From Molanna angustata (lineage: Eukaryota > Arthropoda > Insecta > Trichoptera > Molannidae): a stretch of DNA of 64,000 nt. The translations under genes and the position numbers were made by a program. The notes under the pieces are model-generated. The model did not search any database, had not been told where the DNA came from, and saw only the letters and a program-made list of their open reading frames with translations. Of the stretch, positions 10,190-20,549 are shown piece by piece (within the stretch, counting starts at the first letter, position 1; each line of letters starts with the position of its first letter). Location of the stretch: positions 7,014,531 to 7,078,530 of the forward strand of contig OY754986.1 in the NCBI GenBank assembly GCA_963576475.1, written 5' to 3'.

Positions 10190-11146
10190 GATTGTTACAA
10201 GGACATATTCATTATTTAAAAAAAATGCAAAAAAGGAAGAGGTAATCATTTCAACGTATGTTTAATTTTTTTAATAGCATAGTCACTAAGGCAACAAAGA
10301 GCCTGGGTTTTGTTCTAAGAACATGTAAATTTTTCACCAACTTCAGAACGTTCTTGCTCCTTTACAATAGTTATGTTCGTCCACATTTAGAGTATTGTTC
10401 ACAGATTTGGAACCCACGCTACAGTATATACGTTGATCGACTAGAAAGAGTTCAAAAACGATTTCTAAAATTCTTAAATTTCAAATCATATAACATATAT
10501 GTACAGTTCTTATGATGAAATTGAGAAACATTTCCGAATGAAAAAAATCGTACACAGGAGAGAAGTTGCGGATCAAATGTTTCTCTTTAAAATTATTAAT
10601 TCAAAAGTTGACTGTCCTGATTTATTAAATAAAATTAATTTCCATGCGCCGTTGCGAAATGGCAGATTGAACTACTTGTTTTATGTTCCTCGAAGTAACA
10701 CTAATTCTAATCAAAATGAGTTTATCAAAAGGGCTTGTAACTTCTATAATGTCAACCTCTCAGCCAGTATCACACATTCTGATATATTCACCGCTAGTAA
10801 TAACGCATACAAAAATTCTCTCTATTAGTGCATAGCATGAACTCGTATGTTGAATTTTTTTTTTTTTTTGTTAGTTATTTTTGTTTTTTCTAATATTATC
10901 TTTTGTATACTTTTATTTACATTTTGAGTTGTTGTTTGTAACAAAAATATAACAATTTAACTGTCATAATCTTTTTCCCATCCTTTTCCTTTCCCGTCAC
11001 AGGCAAACATACATCTTAGTTATATTTAAATTTATGATGTTTGAAATGTTTTATATTTAATATCTGTGGACATATGTAATTGGTCTGTTTATTTTTATTT
11101 TATAGTGTATTATTCCATTTTAGTATTTTAAGACTGTATTTGTCCC

Positions 11147-11197
<51 letters not shown>

Positions 11198-11205
11198 ATA
11201 CATAT
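10190..11205 (+). pseudogene. CR1/Jockey-like LINE 3' half with (TAAA)n tail
   Basis: Frame 1 (10258-10515) reads SLGFVLRTCKFFTNF, LLYNSYVRPHLEYCSQIWNP and RLERVQKRFLKFL, which is the RT thumb region of CR1/Jockey-type LINEs. A one-base shift leads to 10499-10828, reading FRMKKIVHRREVADQMFLF, KVDCPDLLNKINFHAPLRNG and FIKRACNFYNV, and a stop. A 3' UTR of about 320 nt ends in a clean (AAAT)n run. The upstream YADD region is absent. The 29.9-30.4 kb fragment on the minus strand looks related. Confidence 0.8.
11147..11203 (+). repeat. (AAAT)n microsatellite tail
   Basis: About 13 uninterrupted copies of AAAT/TAAA follow the LINE 3' UTR and form its tail. Confidence 0.9.
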
Positions 11206-12513
11206 TTTTCAGCGATTTCTTTTTACCACGTTGACCGATATCGATGTTTTTTTTTTATTAAAAGGCGTATCTTCCTATTGGAATAAACACATCTAACATA
11301 GCACATAGAACACATACAGATACATTGTGATGTAATAATAATAATAATAATATAAATAATTTGCAAAACGCCGTTTAATGATTCACGATCATTCCAAGGG
11401 AGCTTATATTTCGATCTTATGTTGCTCTACGAAACAAAGCTGTTTTCAGTCCTTTGGAGAAAGTACTATGGACATCTGGAGGCAATCTATTCGACTTAAT
11501 ACACTTTCAGAATACAATCTGACCATGATACTAGTTGATAATCTGCAAAAAAAAAATAACCTAAAAATATGCGATTTCATAACTCCCCACTATATCTCCT
11601 TGGAGTAGTGAAGAGTAAAAAGGAAAACCAACTTATGCATATTGTATACAATTAAACGAATAAAGTGAATCAAAAAATCATACGAAGTATAATTTTCGCC
11701 AAAAATCTTGAACGAGCTTCCGGTTTCGCAGAGCGCAAATTTGTGTCTGCTTCGTTGGTTTGCATGCAAATTTGCCCCCTTCTCGGCTAAAAGTTCAAGA
11801 TTTTTGGCTACAACTATAAATAAGTAAAAAAAAAACAAAAAAGATATACATTTTTTATTCTATATAATGGATTATACATAATTTTACAAGAAAATGGTTG
11901 ATACAATAGGAAAAAAAATAAACTCTTATATTTTTCATACCTCCTCGATTATTTCAGGTCGGAGAGTTGAAACAGAGGAGGATTTCTCTAATTTAAATAC
12001 ATCGATCAGTTTCGACAGTGAAAGTTACAATGTGTATGTACCTATGTACATATTTCTTGTGAAGATAGAGAAGATGATAGCAGATTGATAGGAGTTTGGT
12101 TGGTTGGATGGTAAGTTATACCGCGGGAGTTATGAATACGTCGTTTGGGAAAGTTATTCCATTAGCGTCAAGTCGAAACACCTAATCCCCAAAAGCGTCA
12201 TGCGAAATTTTACAACTGACGAGTTGAGTCGCGAACGGCGACAGTTTTGAAATTATTGTCACTCTTTGACATTGATAATGCGACCTACCTACCGCCATCT
12301 TTCGGCGAGATCCCCGATCAACGTGCGTTGAATTATCAAAAAAAAAATATGGATATACTTAATTCTTAAAAAATACAAACATTCTGTTTATGTTTTTTTT
12401 TTCATTTCAGCCTCTGATATTCCAAGATCGTAAAAACGCAATGTATCCATTAATTTTAATAATTCAACAAAAATTTAAAAAAAATCAATAATCGTTTATA
12501 TAATGTAATAAAG
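11206..12513. other. AT-rich spacer with a short inverted repeat
   Basis: No gene is supported. A (TAA)n run lies near 11331-11352. GCCAAAAATCTTGAAC at 11698-11713 is exactly reverse-complemented at 11793-11808, with GCAAATTTG-type blocks inside, which suggests a small decayed inverted-repeat element. Confidence 0.5.
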
Positions 12514-13404
12514 ACGACCTAGTATTTGAGTTGGCCCTTAACAGTTTAACTCAAGTTTAACAAAAACATTGCGCCTTTCGGTATATAATCTTCCCTGAAA
12601 CACGTTACTAAACGACAAATATTTTTAACTCAACGTTTCTTGCGGATTGAGTACCTTTATCTTGAGTTAAGTATTGTTTCTAGTCTTTTTTCGCCAGGCG
12701 ACGCACTTATCGCCGTACGATTAAGTGTTTTATTTGATTTTACTAGAAATAATTATGCATTATTCCTAATTATTATCATGATTTATTTTTGTTGGTTATA
12801 AAAGACTTAATATAGAATTGGTTCACGTATTTAATATGTATTTACTTTTTTTTCTTACATAAATTAAAATGTATTGCCTAGCAACAAACGACGACTGTTA
12901 GCCATATTGAAACGTCTAAAAGAAAACACTTTCTAAAATTATCTTTACTGTTTCTACATATATATTCCCTGCATTCCTAGATGTTCTACATGTCATAATA
13001 TATACTTCACCATCATTACTTAGTTACATATCCATCTGTTAAATATACATACATTTTGTCATTACAATGATTGATTTAAAAAAACATAGATAATTATAAA
13101 AAAATGAAAACTTACCACATTGTGTAATGAAACAAAAAAAATAATGTAGTATTATAATAATTAAATAATATTTAGTTATGGTGTCGTATCGCATCTTTCA
13201 ACTTGTCCATAATCTACAGTTATGAACAAGTTGACAGATGCTTTATAGACAGTAACCATAGAAAACGTAAAATATGTCTATATTTGAAGATTACGTAACT
13301 GACCTTTCATTTTGCACTGTTACACGCAAATGAAATATCTCCCCTAAAGTTTTAAATTGGATTACTAAAACCATAGATTTCAGGGCCAACTCAAACACCG
13401 GGCC
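12514..13404. mobile_element. Possible DNA element with inverted ends
   Basis: The left end reads GACCTAGTATTTGAGTTGGC plus CCT. The right end, reverse-complemented, reads GGCCCGGTGTTTGAGTTGGC plus CCT. These are inverted repeats of about 23 nt with 4-5 mismatches, 890 bp apart. No transposase is visible inside. The right end abuts the LINE-F fragment at 13405. No convincing target-site duplication was found. Confidence 0.45.
13191..13241. repeat. Strong short hairpin
   Basis: GCATCTTTCAACTTGTCCATA pairs with TATGAACAAGTTGACAGATGC across a 9-nt loop, with only two mismatches in 21 bp. It lies inside the possible inverted-end element. It could be part of the element's fold-back or a chance precursor-like hairpin. 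Confidence 0.7.
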
Positions 13405-13900
13405 ATAATATTGATTTCCATCAAAATTAGGAAAAATTTAATCAAGACTCTTGTCTGGAGTGTACTGCTATATGGCTGTGAAACATAGACCATCAGCCAA
13501 CGCGAAACGGTACGTCTGTCTGCGTTTGAGATGTGGTGCTACAGACGCATGACTAAAGTTCACTGGTTAGAACATATCAGCAATGACGAGGTACTAAGTA
13601 GGGATGGAGAGACAAGGCAAATTATCAAAAGAATTGCCCAACAGAGAACAACTTGGATAGGCCACAACATCCGGCATCCAGGCCTGCTTTTTACCATCGT
13701 CGAAGAAACGATTGATGGGGGTAACTGTAAAGGTCGCCCCAGAAACAACTATATAGACCAGATAATAGGTAACGTGCGCTGTAGCAGTTACAAAGAGATG
13801 AAGAGACTGGCGGACGATAGAGTTAAGTGGAAAGATCGAGTGTTTGGTGCAGACCAATCCTAGGATTGTGACCCAGAAGAACATATTTATTTATTATCTT
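13405..13900 (+). pseudogene. LINE-F RT C-terminus
   Basis: The frame reads IRKNLIKTLVWSVLLYGCET, one in-frame stop, TISQRETVRLSAFEMWCYRR, HWLEHISNDEVL, TTWIGHNIRH, GRPRNNYIDQI and W. This is the classic RTE/R4-like RT C-terminal order (LYGCETWT, EMW.RR, GH..R, GRPR). The stretch 13531-13863 is open but lacks RT catalytic motifs. The 5' side is cut by the possible DNA element ending at 13404. Confidence 0.8.
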
Positions 13901-13902
13901 TA

Positions 13903-14392
13903 GTGTTTAAAATAACTGAACTGAACAAAGCTCAACACCAACCCTCGCACTGCCTTTACAACTGTGAGACTCCCAGGCTGAAATCCTGCAAAGGCTTCCT
14001 AAGATACACTGAGCCGCTCAAAATATCTCCAGAGGAAGCCAGGCTCACTTTGTGGCGAGAAAAATCTCCAAAAGAGTTCATCGAACCTCAGGAGCATCTC
14101 CCCCCGGGTCACAGTCTGGACTGGCGCACCTGGAAATCACTAAATAGATTAAGAACGGGCGTCGGCAGATCGAAAGATAACCTAAGGAGATGGGGAATCA
14201 TATCAGACGACGACTGCCTTTCGTGTGAATGCGGCCTGATGCAGACCACTGTCCACCTACGAGATTGCCCTGCCTGCCCTGCTACCTGCTCACTCGAGGA
14301 CCTACTGCGCTGTAGTGGCGCAGCATCTGACGTTGCCAACTATTGGTCGAGAACTGTTAGAATGCTGCTGACACGAAGAAGAAGAAGAGTGT
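13903..14392 (+). pseudogene. LINE-H C-terminus with CCHC-like motif
   Basis: An open frame reads SLDWRTWKSLNRLRTGVGRS, DNLRRWGIISDDDCLSCECG and QTTVHLRDCPACP. It ends near SDVANYWSRTV followed by RTRRRRR encoded by a (GAA)n tail. The C.CG....T..HL..C spacing is the zinc-binding C-terminus found in several arthropod non-LTR retrotransposon ORF2 proteins. About 155 codons remain. A related, inverted fragment lies at 20.55-20.79 kb. No host gene function is implied. Confidence 0.65.
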
Positions 14393-14540
14393 TTAAAATA
14401 GTTTTTTTTGTATTTTTTCTTCTTTTGTGTAATATATATTGGACCATCTGGTCTGGTGCATCCCCACGCTTCTGTGCCCTGTTATTGGCTTCCAGTCCAT
14501 CACAACCTTTGCCCATCGTCTATTGTAGGTATACCTATGT
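14393..14540 (-). pseudogene. LINE-B C-terminal scrap
   Basis: The minus frame reads VVMDWKPITGHRSVGMHQTR followed by WSNI. This parallels LEWRPRTGRRNPGRPQTRWS plus DDI in the LINE-B copy at 45.0 kb. Only this short tail region remains. Confidence 0.5.
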
Positions 14541-14649
14541 ACTTGTTTCAAGGACATATTTTTTTTATTTAAAATATATGTCATCCATGTGATCTATGTC
14601 ATAGTCTAAAAATGTCCTCGTTGAAAGAAATTGATATACCTACGCAGAG

Positions 14650-14830
14650 ACTTAAAAAAAATGAATATGTCCTTGTTAAACAAGTTCATATACATCTTGC
14701 TACGTTCCCTAAAATAAGCATATAAATGCTTGTGCTTAGGTGAACGAAATTGGTCGCGGCAGGATTCGAAGTCGCGACCACTTGATTACTTATAGTCCTG
14801 CGCGCTAAACGCTCTGCCACTAACCCATAT
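14650..14830 (-). mobile_element. SINE-2 copy
   Basis: On the minus strand the head has TTAGTGGCAGAGCGTTTAGC (A-box region), GTCGCGACTTCGAATCCTGC (B box) and the body GCATTTATATGCTTATT. The 3' end ACTTGTTTAACAAGGACATA runs into an A-rich tail. A small plus-strand scrap of the same 3' end lies at 14538-14562. Confidence 0.8.
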
Positions 14831-15197
14831 TTCTTTGCAATGAATCGTACGCACTCGTTAGCTCAGAAATAAATAAAAATAAGATCCATGACTAAAAGTG
14901 TTAAGAAAGGGTAAAGCGTAGGTTTTACTGTATTAACCGCTAGGTGCAAATATTTTACTTAAAGTGTAATCAATCATTCTTTGATAAATATTTACAAAGA
15001 ACTAATTATGTGTACTTTCTGTATACTCAGTTATGTAGGTACAATGCGTTGTGAGAAGTTTTGAAAGTGAGAAACAGGAAGTTTCTTACAACAGATCTGG
15101 ATTTTAACTATCCCATCAACTTTCATATTAAAGAGTTTTAAATGTTGATGTTGTTTTCTGCAAATGGGGAACGCATAGAATGATGTTGAAGTAGATT

Positions 15198-15580
15198 TTG
15201 GATTTATACCATACCATACCATTACGCCATCTATTAGGGTTAGGCAGAGAGAACCGATCGCCAGAAACAAACGTTTCTAGCTTCATTGACGTCCACGCAT
15301 CGTCTTATACACGCTCTTACGTTATTCTTCCTTCTAAGGTCACCATCTTTCAATTCTTTACATATGTGTTGGTGCCAACTTTTTCTTGGCCGACCTCTAG
15401 TTTTCGTTCCCCGTTTATCAGCCTTATATACTTTTTTTATCAGACGGTCATCACTTACCTATTTTTTATATGTCGTCAATCCACTTTAGGGCATTAATTT
15501 TTATCTCACTGATGATATTCCCTTTTCTTATTCTATCATACACCGTTTTACCACACAATCGTCTTATTCCTTTTTAGTCT
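15198..15580 (-). pseudogene. LINE-A RT C-terminus
   Basis: On the minus strand the LINE-A C-terminal order is recognisable in broken frames: CGRTTV-, an IN..L.W.-, KLAPTHI-like and RRGR-type stretch, and a final LTLIDGV. The element's 3' end lies at a (TACCA)n run at 15206-15222 that corresponds to the (TATG)n tail of other copies. It is heavily mutated. Confidence 0.65.
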
Positions 15581-15582
15581 CC

Positions 15583-16206
15583 ACACTATAGTGGAGAGTC
15601 ATGATTTCACAATTTTTAAGCGTATTTTTTTACATCAATTTCTAAATGAGTATCATGTAGAGAGTGCACAATGAAAGTTTCATCGTGATGTGTTTGTATG
15701 TATGGCGTACGCCATAAATTTGTATGAAAAATGGATATTATAACAGAAGTAAAATAGCTTCTCTATGGGAAAATTGAGTGTTCAACTACATATTGATATT
15801 GTATGTGTCTCTATAGACAAATGTATTTTTTACTCTCCACTTCTATCTTCCTCAAGGGGTAGGCAGTGAGAACCGAACACTGCATTCTTCTATCTTGACA
15901 CATACATCGCTTCATCAACATTGATACACTGTCTCATACATGCTCATCTTGCTAGTAATGCAATTTTACTTAAATTTTCTCAACAGGTATCATGTAGAAA
16001 ATGCTTACAATGATTTCCGTGACAATGTTTTTGTGTGTATGGTGTATTGTGAAAACTTTTGTTCACTGGGAATCTTATATTTGTTTAAGAATATAATAGA
16101 AATGTACGTATTTCATAAGAATGCATTTAGAGATTGTCAACCTTTCATGAAGAAAAAATGAACAATAACTATGGTGTGGAGAGTTTAGTGTTGGCTACTC
16201 GTTTTC
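15583..16206 (+). mobile_element. TE-X, composite of two overlapping copies
   Basis: TTTTAGTCTCCAC starts the element, with its terminal hairpin CTCCACACTATAGTGGAGAG. The typical body follows (ATGATTTCACAATTTTTAAG, then GTATCATGTAGAGAGTGC). A second ACTCTCCAC start appears near 15830 and is broken by a LINE-A tail (15838-15948). The end is GTGTGGAGAGTTTAGTGTTG, then CTACTCG|TTTT. No protein is encoded. The superfamily is unknown. Confidence 0.7.
15838..15948 (-). pseudogene. LINE-A 3' fragment inside TE-X
   Basis: GGGGTAGGCAGTGAGAACCG and TCTATCTTGACACATACATC match the minus-strand form of the LINE-A 3' end. It interrupts the second TE-X start, so it either inserted there or was joined by rearrangement. 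Confidence 0.65.
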
Positions 16207-16235
16207 TGTTGTAAATGCAATATTCAATATAAAAA

Positions 16236-16400
16236 TGGGTTGTGGCAGAGCGGTAAGCGCCCTGGGTTAGCAATCCAGTGGTCGTGTTTTCGAATCCTGT
16301 TACGACAGATTTCGTTCAACAAGCATTTTTTTTAGATTACGGAATGAAAGTGGATGCATTATATGCACTTGTTACAAGAACATATTTATTCATTCATACC
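16236..16400 (+). mobile_element. SINE-2, best full copy
   Basis: The tRNA-like head shows TGGCAGAGCGGTAAGC (A box) and TTTTCGAATCC at about 16287-16297 (B box). The head continues into CGACAGATTTCGTTCA, a short AAGCATTT body, and the 3' part ACTTGTTACAAGAACATA with T-rich tail. Length is about 160 bp. Confidence 0.8.
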
Positions 16401-16639
16401 ATCACGGAACACGACACAATGTGGAGTAACCAGCGACAGGTGTGCGGGTGTGCATAGCATTATAAAAGGGACTACAACACATGCGTGTATGCGGCACGAC
16501 ATTAAGCCCGTTGTTGAACTATATGAGATGTTAGCGTTGCCTGTTACTGTAATTGTAATTTCAAATATGAGAAAACAAAGTTTTATAAAATAAAAATAAT
16601 GAATGATGATCTTATCTTTAGAAGACATAAAAAGCATCA

Positions 16640-16965
16640 TCATCATAATCATTGGTGCTACAGCCCTGTGTGGGCCCTGGCCTCTTCCAGAATCCTTCTC
16701 TAGCCGTCCCTGTCCTCCACCGCTCTCCTCCAGTTTGCTATTCCGATCGTTCTTATGTCGTCTTCTGTATCGTCCAGCCATCTTAGCTTGGGCCTGCCTC
16801 TACTTCTTCTGCCCTCTGGATTGGTATTAAGAACCTTTTTGGGGACACGATCATCATTCATCCGGCTGACATGTCCCAACCACTGCAGTCTACGTACTTT
16901 TATGACTTGTACAATGTTGGGTTCATCATATAGTTCGTGATTATATCGCATCATCCAAAATCCAT
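16640..16965 (-). pseudogene. LINE-B-like RT C-terminus
   Basis: The minus frame reads MMRYNHELYDEPNIVQVIKV, RRLQWLGHVSRMNDDRVPKK, NPEGRRSRGRPKLRWLDDTE and WRRAVEDRDG. It then passes into a 3' end with GGCCCACACAGGGCTGTAGC and (ATG)n-like repeats at 16636-16655. The GH..RM, GRPK.RW and W..A..DR order is diagnostic of RTE-like RT C-termini. The last 110 codons are open. Upstream RT is missing. Confidence 0.8.
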
Positions 16966-18146
16966 TATCATTTACTTGGCCGAAAATCTTTCTTTCTTTC
17001 AAAAAAATAAAAAGTATAAATACATAATATTTTGAAGATGTTTTATTTGTTTCAAGAAAATATTCAATCTTTATAAAAATAAGGTACAAGGCGTCTTGAT
17101 TTCGATTCACAGCAGAGGAGATTTTTGTTTGTGTGTTTCAGTGGATCCCTGGCTGGTTAAGATACAATTGGAATAAAAAAATTAAAAGTAACAAATAAAA
17201 AAACTGTTAATAAAAAAAAAAACAAGTGCGCCTGTAATTATGCAAATAGTATAATTTTGCCGTACGTGTGTATGATACTGAACTCCTAAACGACTAGATC
17301 GATTTTGATGATTTTATCATCATTTTCTGGTGTCCCGTAAGAGCCGGGTAATCTGCATATAAATAAAGTAGATCTGGTAAGATTGTCGTTCTGGATTTGC
17401 ACATGTTTGTGCACGGCTAAATTCATGTCAGTCTGTCTGTCTGTCTTTCGTTTGAAACCTTACTATGTCAAAATCGTCAATTTTACAGTAGAGCAAAAAT
17501 CTTATAATATTACATTTTTATAATATAACATTTGAAACAGTATAAAAACACAAAGCCTCGCGAGCTAATGTTTTTTATGTTATTTTCAAAAGAAAGTATG
17601 TTTTAATGTTATATAATAAGACTTATAGAATGCTTTTTTGCATTACTCGCCGAGTCGCCAAAATTGATTTATGAGAATATATCCTTACGGTTATTATAAT
17701 GCACACTGATGCCAACGTAAAATTTTGTTAGTTCCCGTCATAGCCAGAGCTCAAAAGGCACGAAATAATAAAATCCTACATAGGGAGAGGGAACAATTTA
17801 CACGTAACAAGTGTTTCCTTTTGCATTGTGGGTCAGATTTGCTTTACTTGCATTGTTTTACCGATTTAGCTGTCAAAATGGTGATTCTTTACAAGTGGCC
17901 TACAACGCCAATTATATTGATTTTTTTGTTTAAAGATAGTCAATATTATACATATTTCGGGAAAAATATTCTTTTTTTGTGGTAACGCCTAATTTTTTTT
18001 TTAAAAAAAATACGAAAAAATATATAAAGAGTATAAATGGTTGGTTTTCGACATCTATCGGTAAATTTTCAAACTTATGGAAACACAATATAAAATCATT
18101 TTTACAAAAACAACTTTATTTCTACGAAATTTTGTAAAACAGGAAT
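16966..18146. other. Unassigned AT-rich spacer
   Basis: No supported gene. A (TGTC)n-like run sits at 17430-17445. Two long poly-A/T stretches flank 17990-18010. Nothing codes for a recognisable domain. Confidence 0.4.
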
Positions 18147-18600
18147 ACAGTTTAAAAATATATAAGTTTACAAAATATTTAAATACCTTCTACTTTCGTG
18201 CAGGTCTTGAAATTTAATTATTATTTAACTATGGAGTATTATTTGAATGACATCACAAAAGCGCCGCAATGCGTTTAAAAATATAAGTTTTCTTCCGATG
18301 AGAATAATATCGAAATAATAAAAAGATCATCAAAAATGAAATAATATTATTATCAACAACTATTGATTATTCATTACAGTTTGAAAATATATAAGATTAC
18401 AAAATATTTATATACCTTCTACTTTCGTGTCAGGTCTTGATATTTAATTATTATTTAACTATGGAGTATTATTTGAATGAATCACAAAAGCGCCGCAATG
18501 CGTTAAAAAATATAAGTTTTCTTCCGATGAGAATAATATCGAAATAATAAAATGGTCATCAAAATGAAATATTATTATCAACAACTATTGATTATTTATT
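18147..18600. repeat. 229-bp tandem duplication
   Basis: Unit 1 starts at 18147 (ACAGTTTAAAAATATATAAG) and unit 2 at 18376 (ACAGTTTGAAAATATATAAG). Both contain CCTTCTACTTTCGTG, AAAAGCGCCGCAATGCG and TTCTTCCGATGAGAATAATA. The units differ by scattered substitutions and small indels, so the duplication is moderately old. No function is evident. Confidence 0.9.
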
Positions 18601-18824
18601 ATAAAATAATGTATGCTGTGCACGTTACAACTTTAAAAACACATTCGTTCTACATGGGCAACCCAAAGTTTGAATTAATTGGACTAACATAAATAAAAAA
18701 AATACTTATTTAAAAATAATCAAAATGAGGTAATTAGGTAACTACATTTTGATGATGGAGAATAGAGTGCTGCTACTCATCATAATATGCCCATGAGACA
18801 CAAAGCGAAGATGCAGGTCGATAA

Positions 18825-19051
18825 ATTGCAGCATCCAGAGTAATTTATCTTTTCACGGCACTCACGGTTAAGGGCAAGCGTTCGTTCTTCCTCGCGGGTG
18901 TTCAGGTTGACGTGGCCAAGTCTTCATGGACTATTGGCATCGTCATGGGCATGTTCATGGGGCGTGTAGCTGGGGCCATGTGTCCATGCGGAGTAGTCGC
19001 AAAAACAACACTGGCAATGGACTGGAAGCCCGCACCTTGTGAAGTCCACTA
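18825..19051 (+). other. GC-rich coding-like segment, unidentified
   Basis: One plus frame is open for about 75 codons to a TAG at 19051 with G/C-ending codons in its core. It reads ALTVKGKRSFFLAGVQVDVA, then SSWTIGIVMGMFMGRVAG (a plausible hydrophobic segment), AMCPCGVVAKTTLAMDW and KPAPCEVH. It has no ATG near its start; an AG at 18830 could be a splice acceptor. The opposite strand is also open (18924-19163, 79 codons), so strand choice is uncertain. I do not recognise the protein. It could be a lone exon, a captured gene fragment or a decayed mobile-element ORF. Confidence 0.35.
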
Positions 19052-19146
19052 GACATTGTGACGTCCACCAGGTGTTGGTTAACACTATACCGAATATATT
19101 TTTTAAGTACCTATCATAAAAGCTTCGTTTCATTTTGTTGCATGAA

Positions 19147-19234
19147 CCGCCGAAGGCGGCCATTTACCGCGCAGCGGTAAAAAATAGGCTGAAAGCCCTA
19201 GCTTAGAAGCTGAGCGAAGCGATGCTTCTCAGCT
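19147..19234. repeat. Cluster of tiny GC-rich hairpins
   Basis: Within 90 bp lie CCGCC-GAA-GGCGG (19147-19159), TTACCGC-GCA-GCGGTAA (19164-19180), GGCT-GAA-AGCC (19187-19197) and AGCTGAG...CTCAGCT (19208-19234). The last contains AAGC-GAT-GCTT inside. All have 3-nt loops. They sit in an AT-rich genome directly after the GC-rich segment. No known element in this window shares them. Confidence 0.85.
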
Positions 19235-19256
19235 AGTTGAAAATATAACAGGCACA

Positions 19257-19860
19257 ATGACATCTTACAAAAAGATTTTTAATTATCTCAATAAAGACGA
19301 AGTTGGAATATTTACTGTAGGAGAACCGGGAAATCAAGGCACCTACAGGGCTTACGACCTGTCATCGGCTGGTTTACGTGATCACTTTATGCGCTTGCGC
19401 AACGTTCACCAATTATGCCTTTTTAATGAGATCCCTATCAATTCAATTTTGAAAGTTCTATATATTGTAATACTGAAATTCTTTTCGCTTGAAAATAAGG
19501 AATTTTTATTACAGCCATCTATGTGTGAAATTATGAACAACATTCTTATTATTTTTATTTATTTTTGTTGTAACGCCATTTATTGAGAGAATTGGTTTTT
19601 TGTAAATAATGAGACAACAATAATTATACCTGAGGTGACAAATGCATTTTTCGCATAGAAGTCACCCCTGAATTGCGCCAGACTTATAAGGTATTTTTGT
19701 CTTATTTACCTACTTGTACCAATGTGTAAGTAATCGAATATTTTTTTATTATTGCATATAGGCATGATAACTAAAAATCTGTTAAAAAATATCTTTGACT
19801 CCCGACAGGGAAAAAAAATCCAATGTTTGCGCATATGCAATAATAAAAAAAATATTCGAC
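19257..19860 (+). mobile_element. TE-Y copy with inverted 3' end
   Basis: The TE-Y core is present: GACGAAGTTGGAATATTTAC, GGCACCTACAGGGCTTACGA, GGCTGGTTTACGTGATCACT and TATGCGCTTGCGCAACG. The right side ends with CTCCCGACAGGG, a poly-A run and TCCAATGTTTGCGCATATGC. This is the reverse complement of the start of the 51.1-kb copy, so TE-Y has terminal inverted repeats. A 26-nt inverted repeat (19734-19759 and 19833-19859) brackets the last 125 bp. Confidence 0.75.
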
Positions 19861-19924
19861 ATCTTACAAAGTTAAGCTACCTAGTAAAATGAAAAAGTCT
19901 ATAAAGGAAAATGTTTTAAGACTT

Positions 19925-20045
19925 AGTAGTTACAAGGTTTCATTCGAAGGACGCGGAGGACAGTAGAGCTTAGAGGATAAGGACTAGGAGAGTCGACCCC
20001 AAGTAAATGAGACGAAGGCTATGGTGAAGAAGAAGAAGAAGAATG
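19925..20045 (+). pseudogene. LINE-E 3' tail
   Basis: GAGTCGACCCCAAGTAAATG and AGACGAAGGCTATGGTGAAG followed by (AAG)n correspond to the reverse complement of the 3' end of the LINE-E copy at 5.3 kb. Only the last few codons and tail remain. Confidence 0.6.
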
Positions 20046-20549
20046 ACATCTTACAAAGTTCATCACCCACTCTGAATATTAACTGACGTGTGGGTATACG
20101 AGCATCCGTAGTGCTGATTTTTATAAGTTAACCACACATTATGAGATAGGTTGTGGTGGTGTATGAATATTTTTGTTTTCTTAATCAGCTTATAGGCAAC
20201 CCACCGTTTGGGCAGGACAACGTCTGTCGTGTCCGCTAGTGTGTGATAAAATGAAACGGTGTGGGTGTGTGCCAGGGTGAGGTTTTATGTAATATGAAGA
20301 AGTAAGTGTCGAGTGGAGAAGAGGTAAGAAGCAGCAGGAAGACGTGAAGGGTTGGAGACAGACACTCTTGATATGGCATTGTTGCACCGTACCGAGGCGA
20401 CATCTACATGGGAGGACTGGAAACGTGATGACGTCGTTGGTACTTACATACATACACTATCATCACGATACCAGTTCAAAACATCGTAAAACATATTAAG
20501 ATATTTTTGAAATAATAAATATAAGTTATTGATGTGACACACCGGCTAA
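20046..20549. other. Unassigned, partly GC-rich
   Basis: The segment 20200-20440 is less AT-rich, with a plus frame containing MALLHRTEATSTWEDWK. It looks like decayed coding sequence, possibly another LINE tail, but I cannot place it in a family. Confidence 0.3.

Noticed and set aside
13594..13884. 96-codon minus ORF
   Set aside because: Antisense of LINE-F.
15583..16206. TE-X as a Helitron
   Set aside because: There is a terminal hairpin, but no TC...CTRR termini, and flanks are TTTT rather than an A-T junction.
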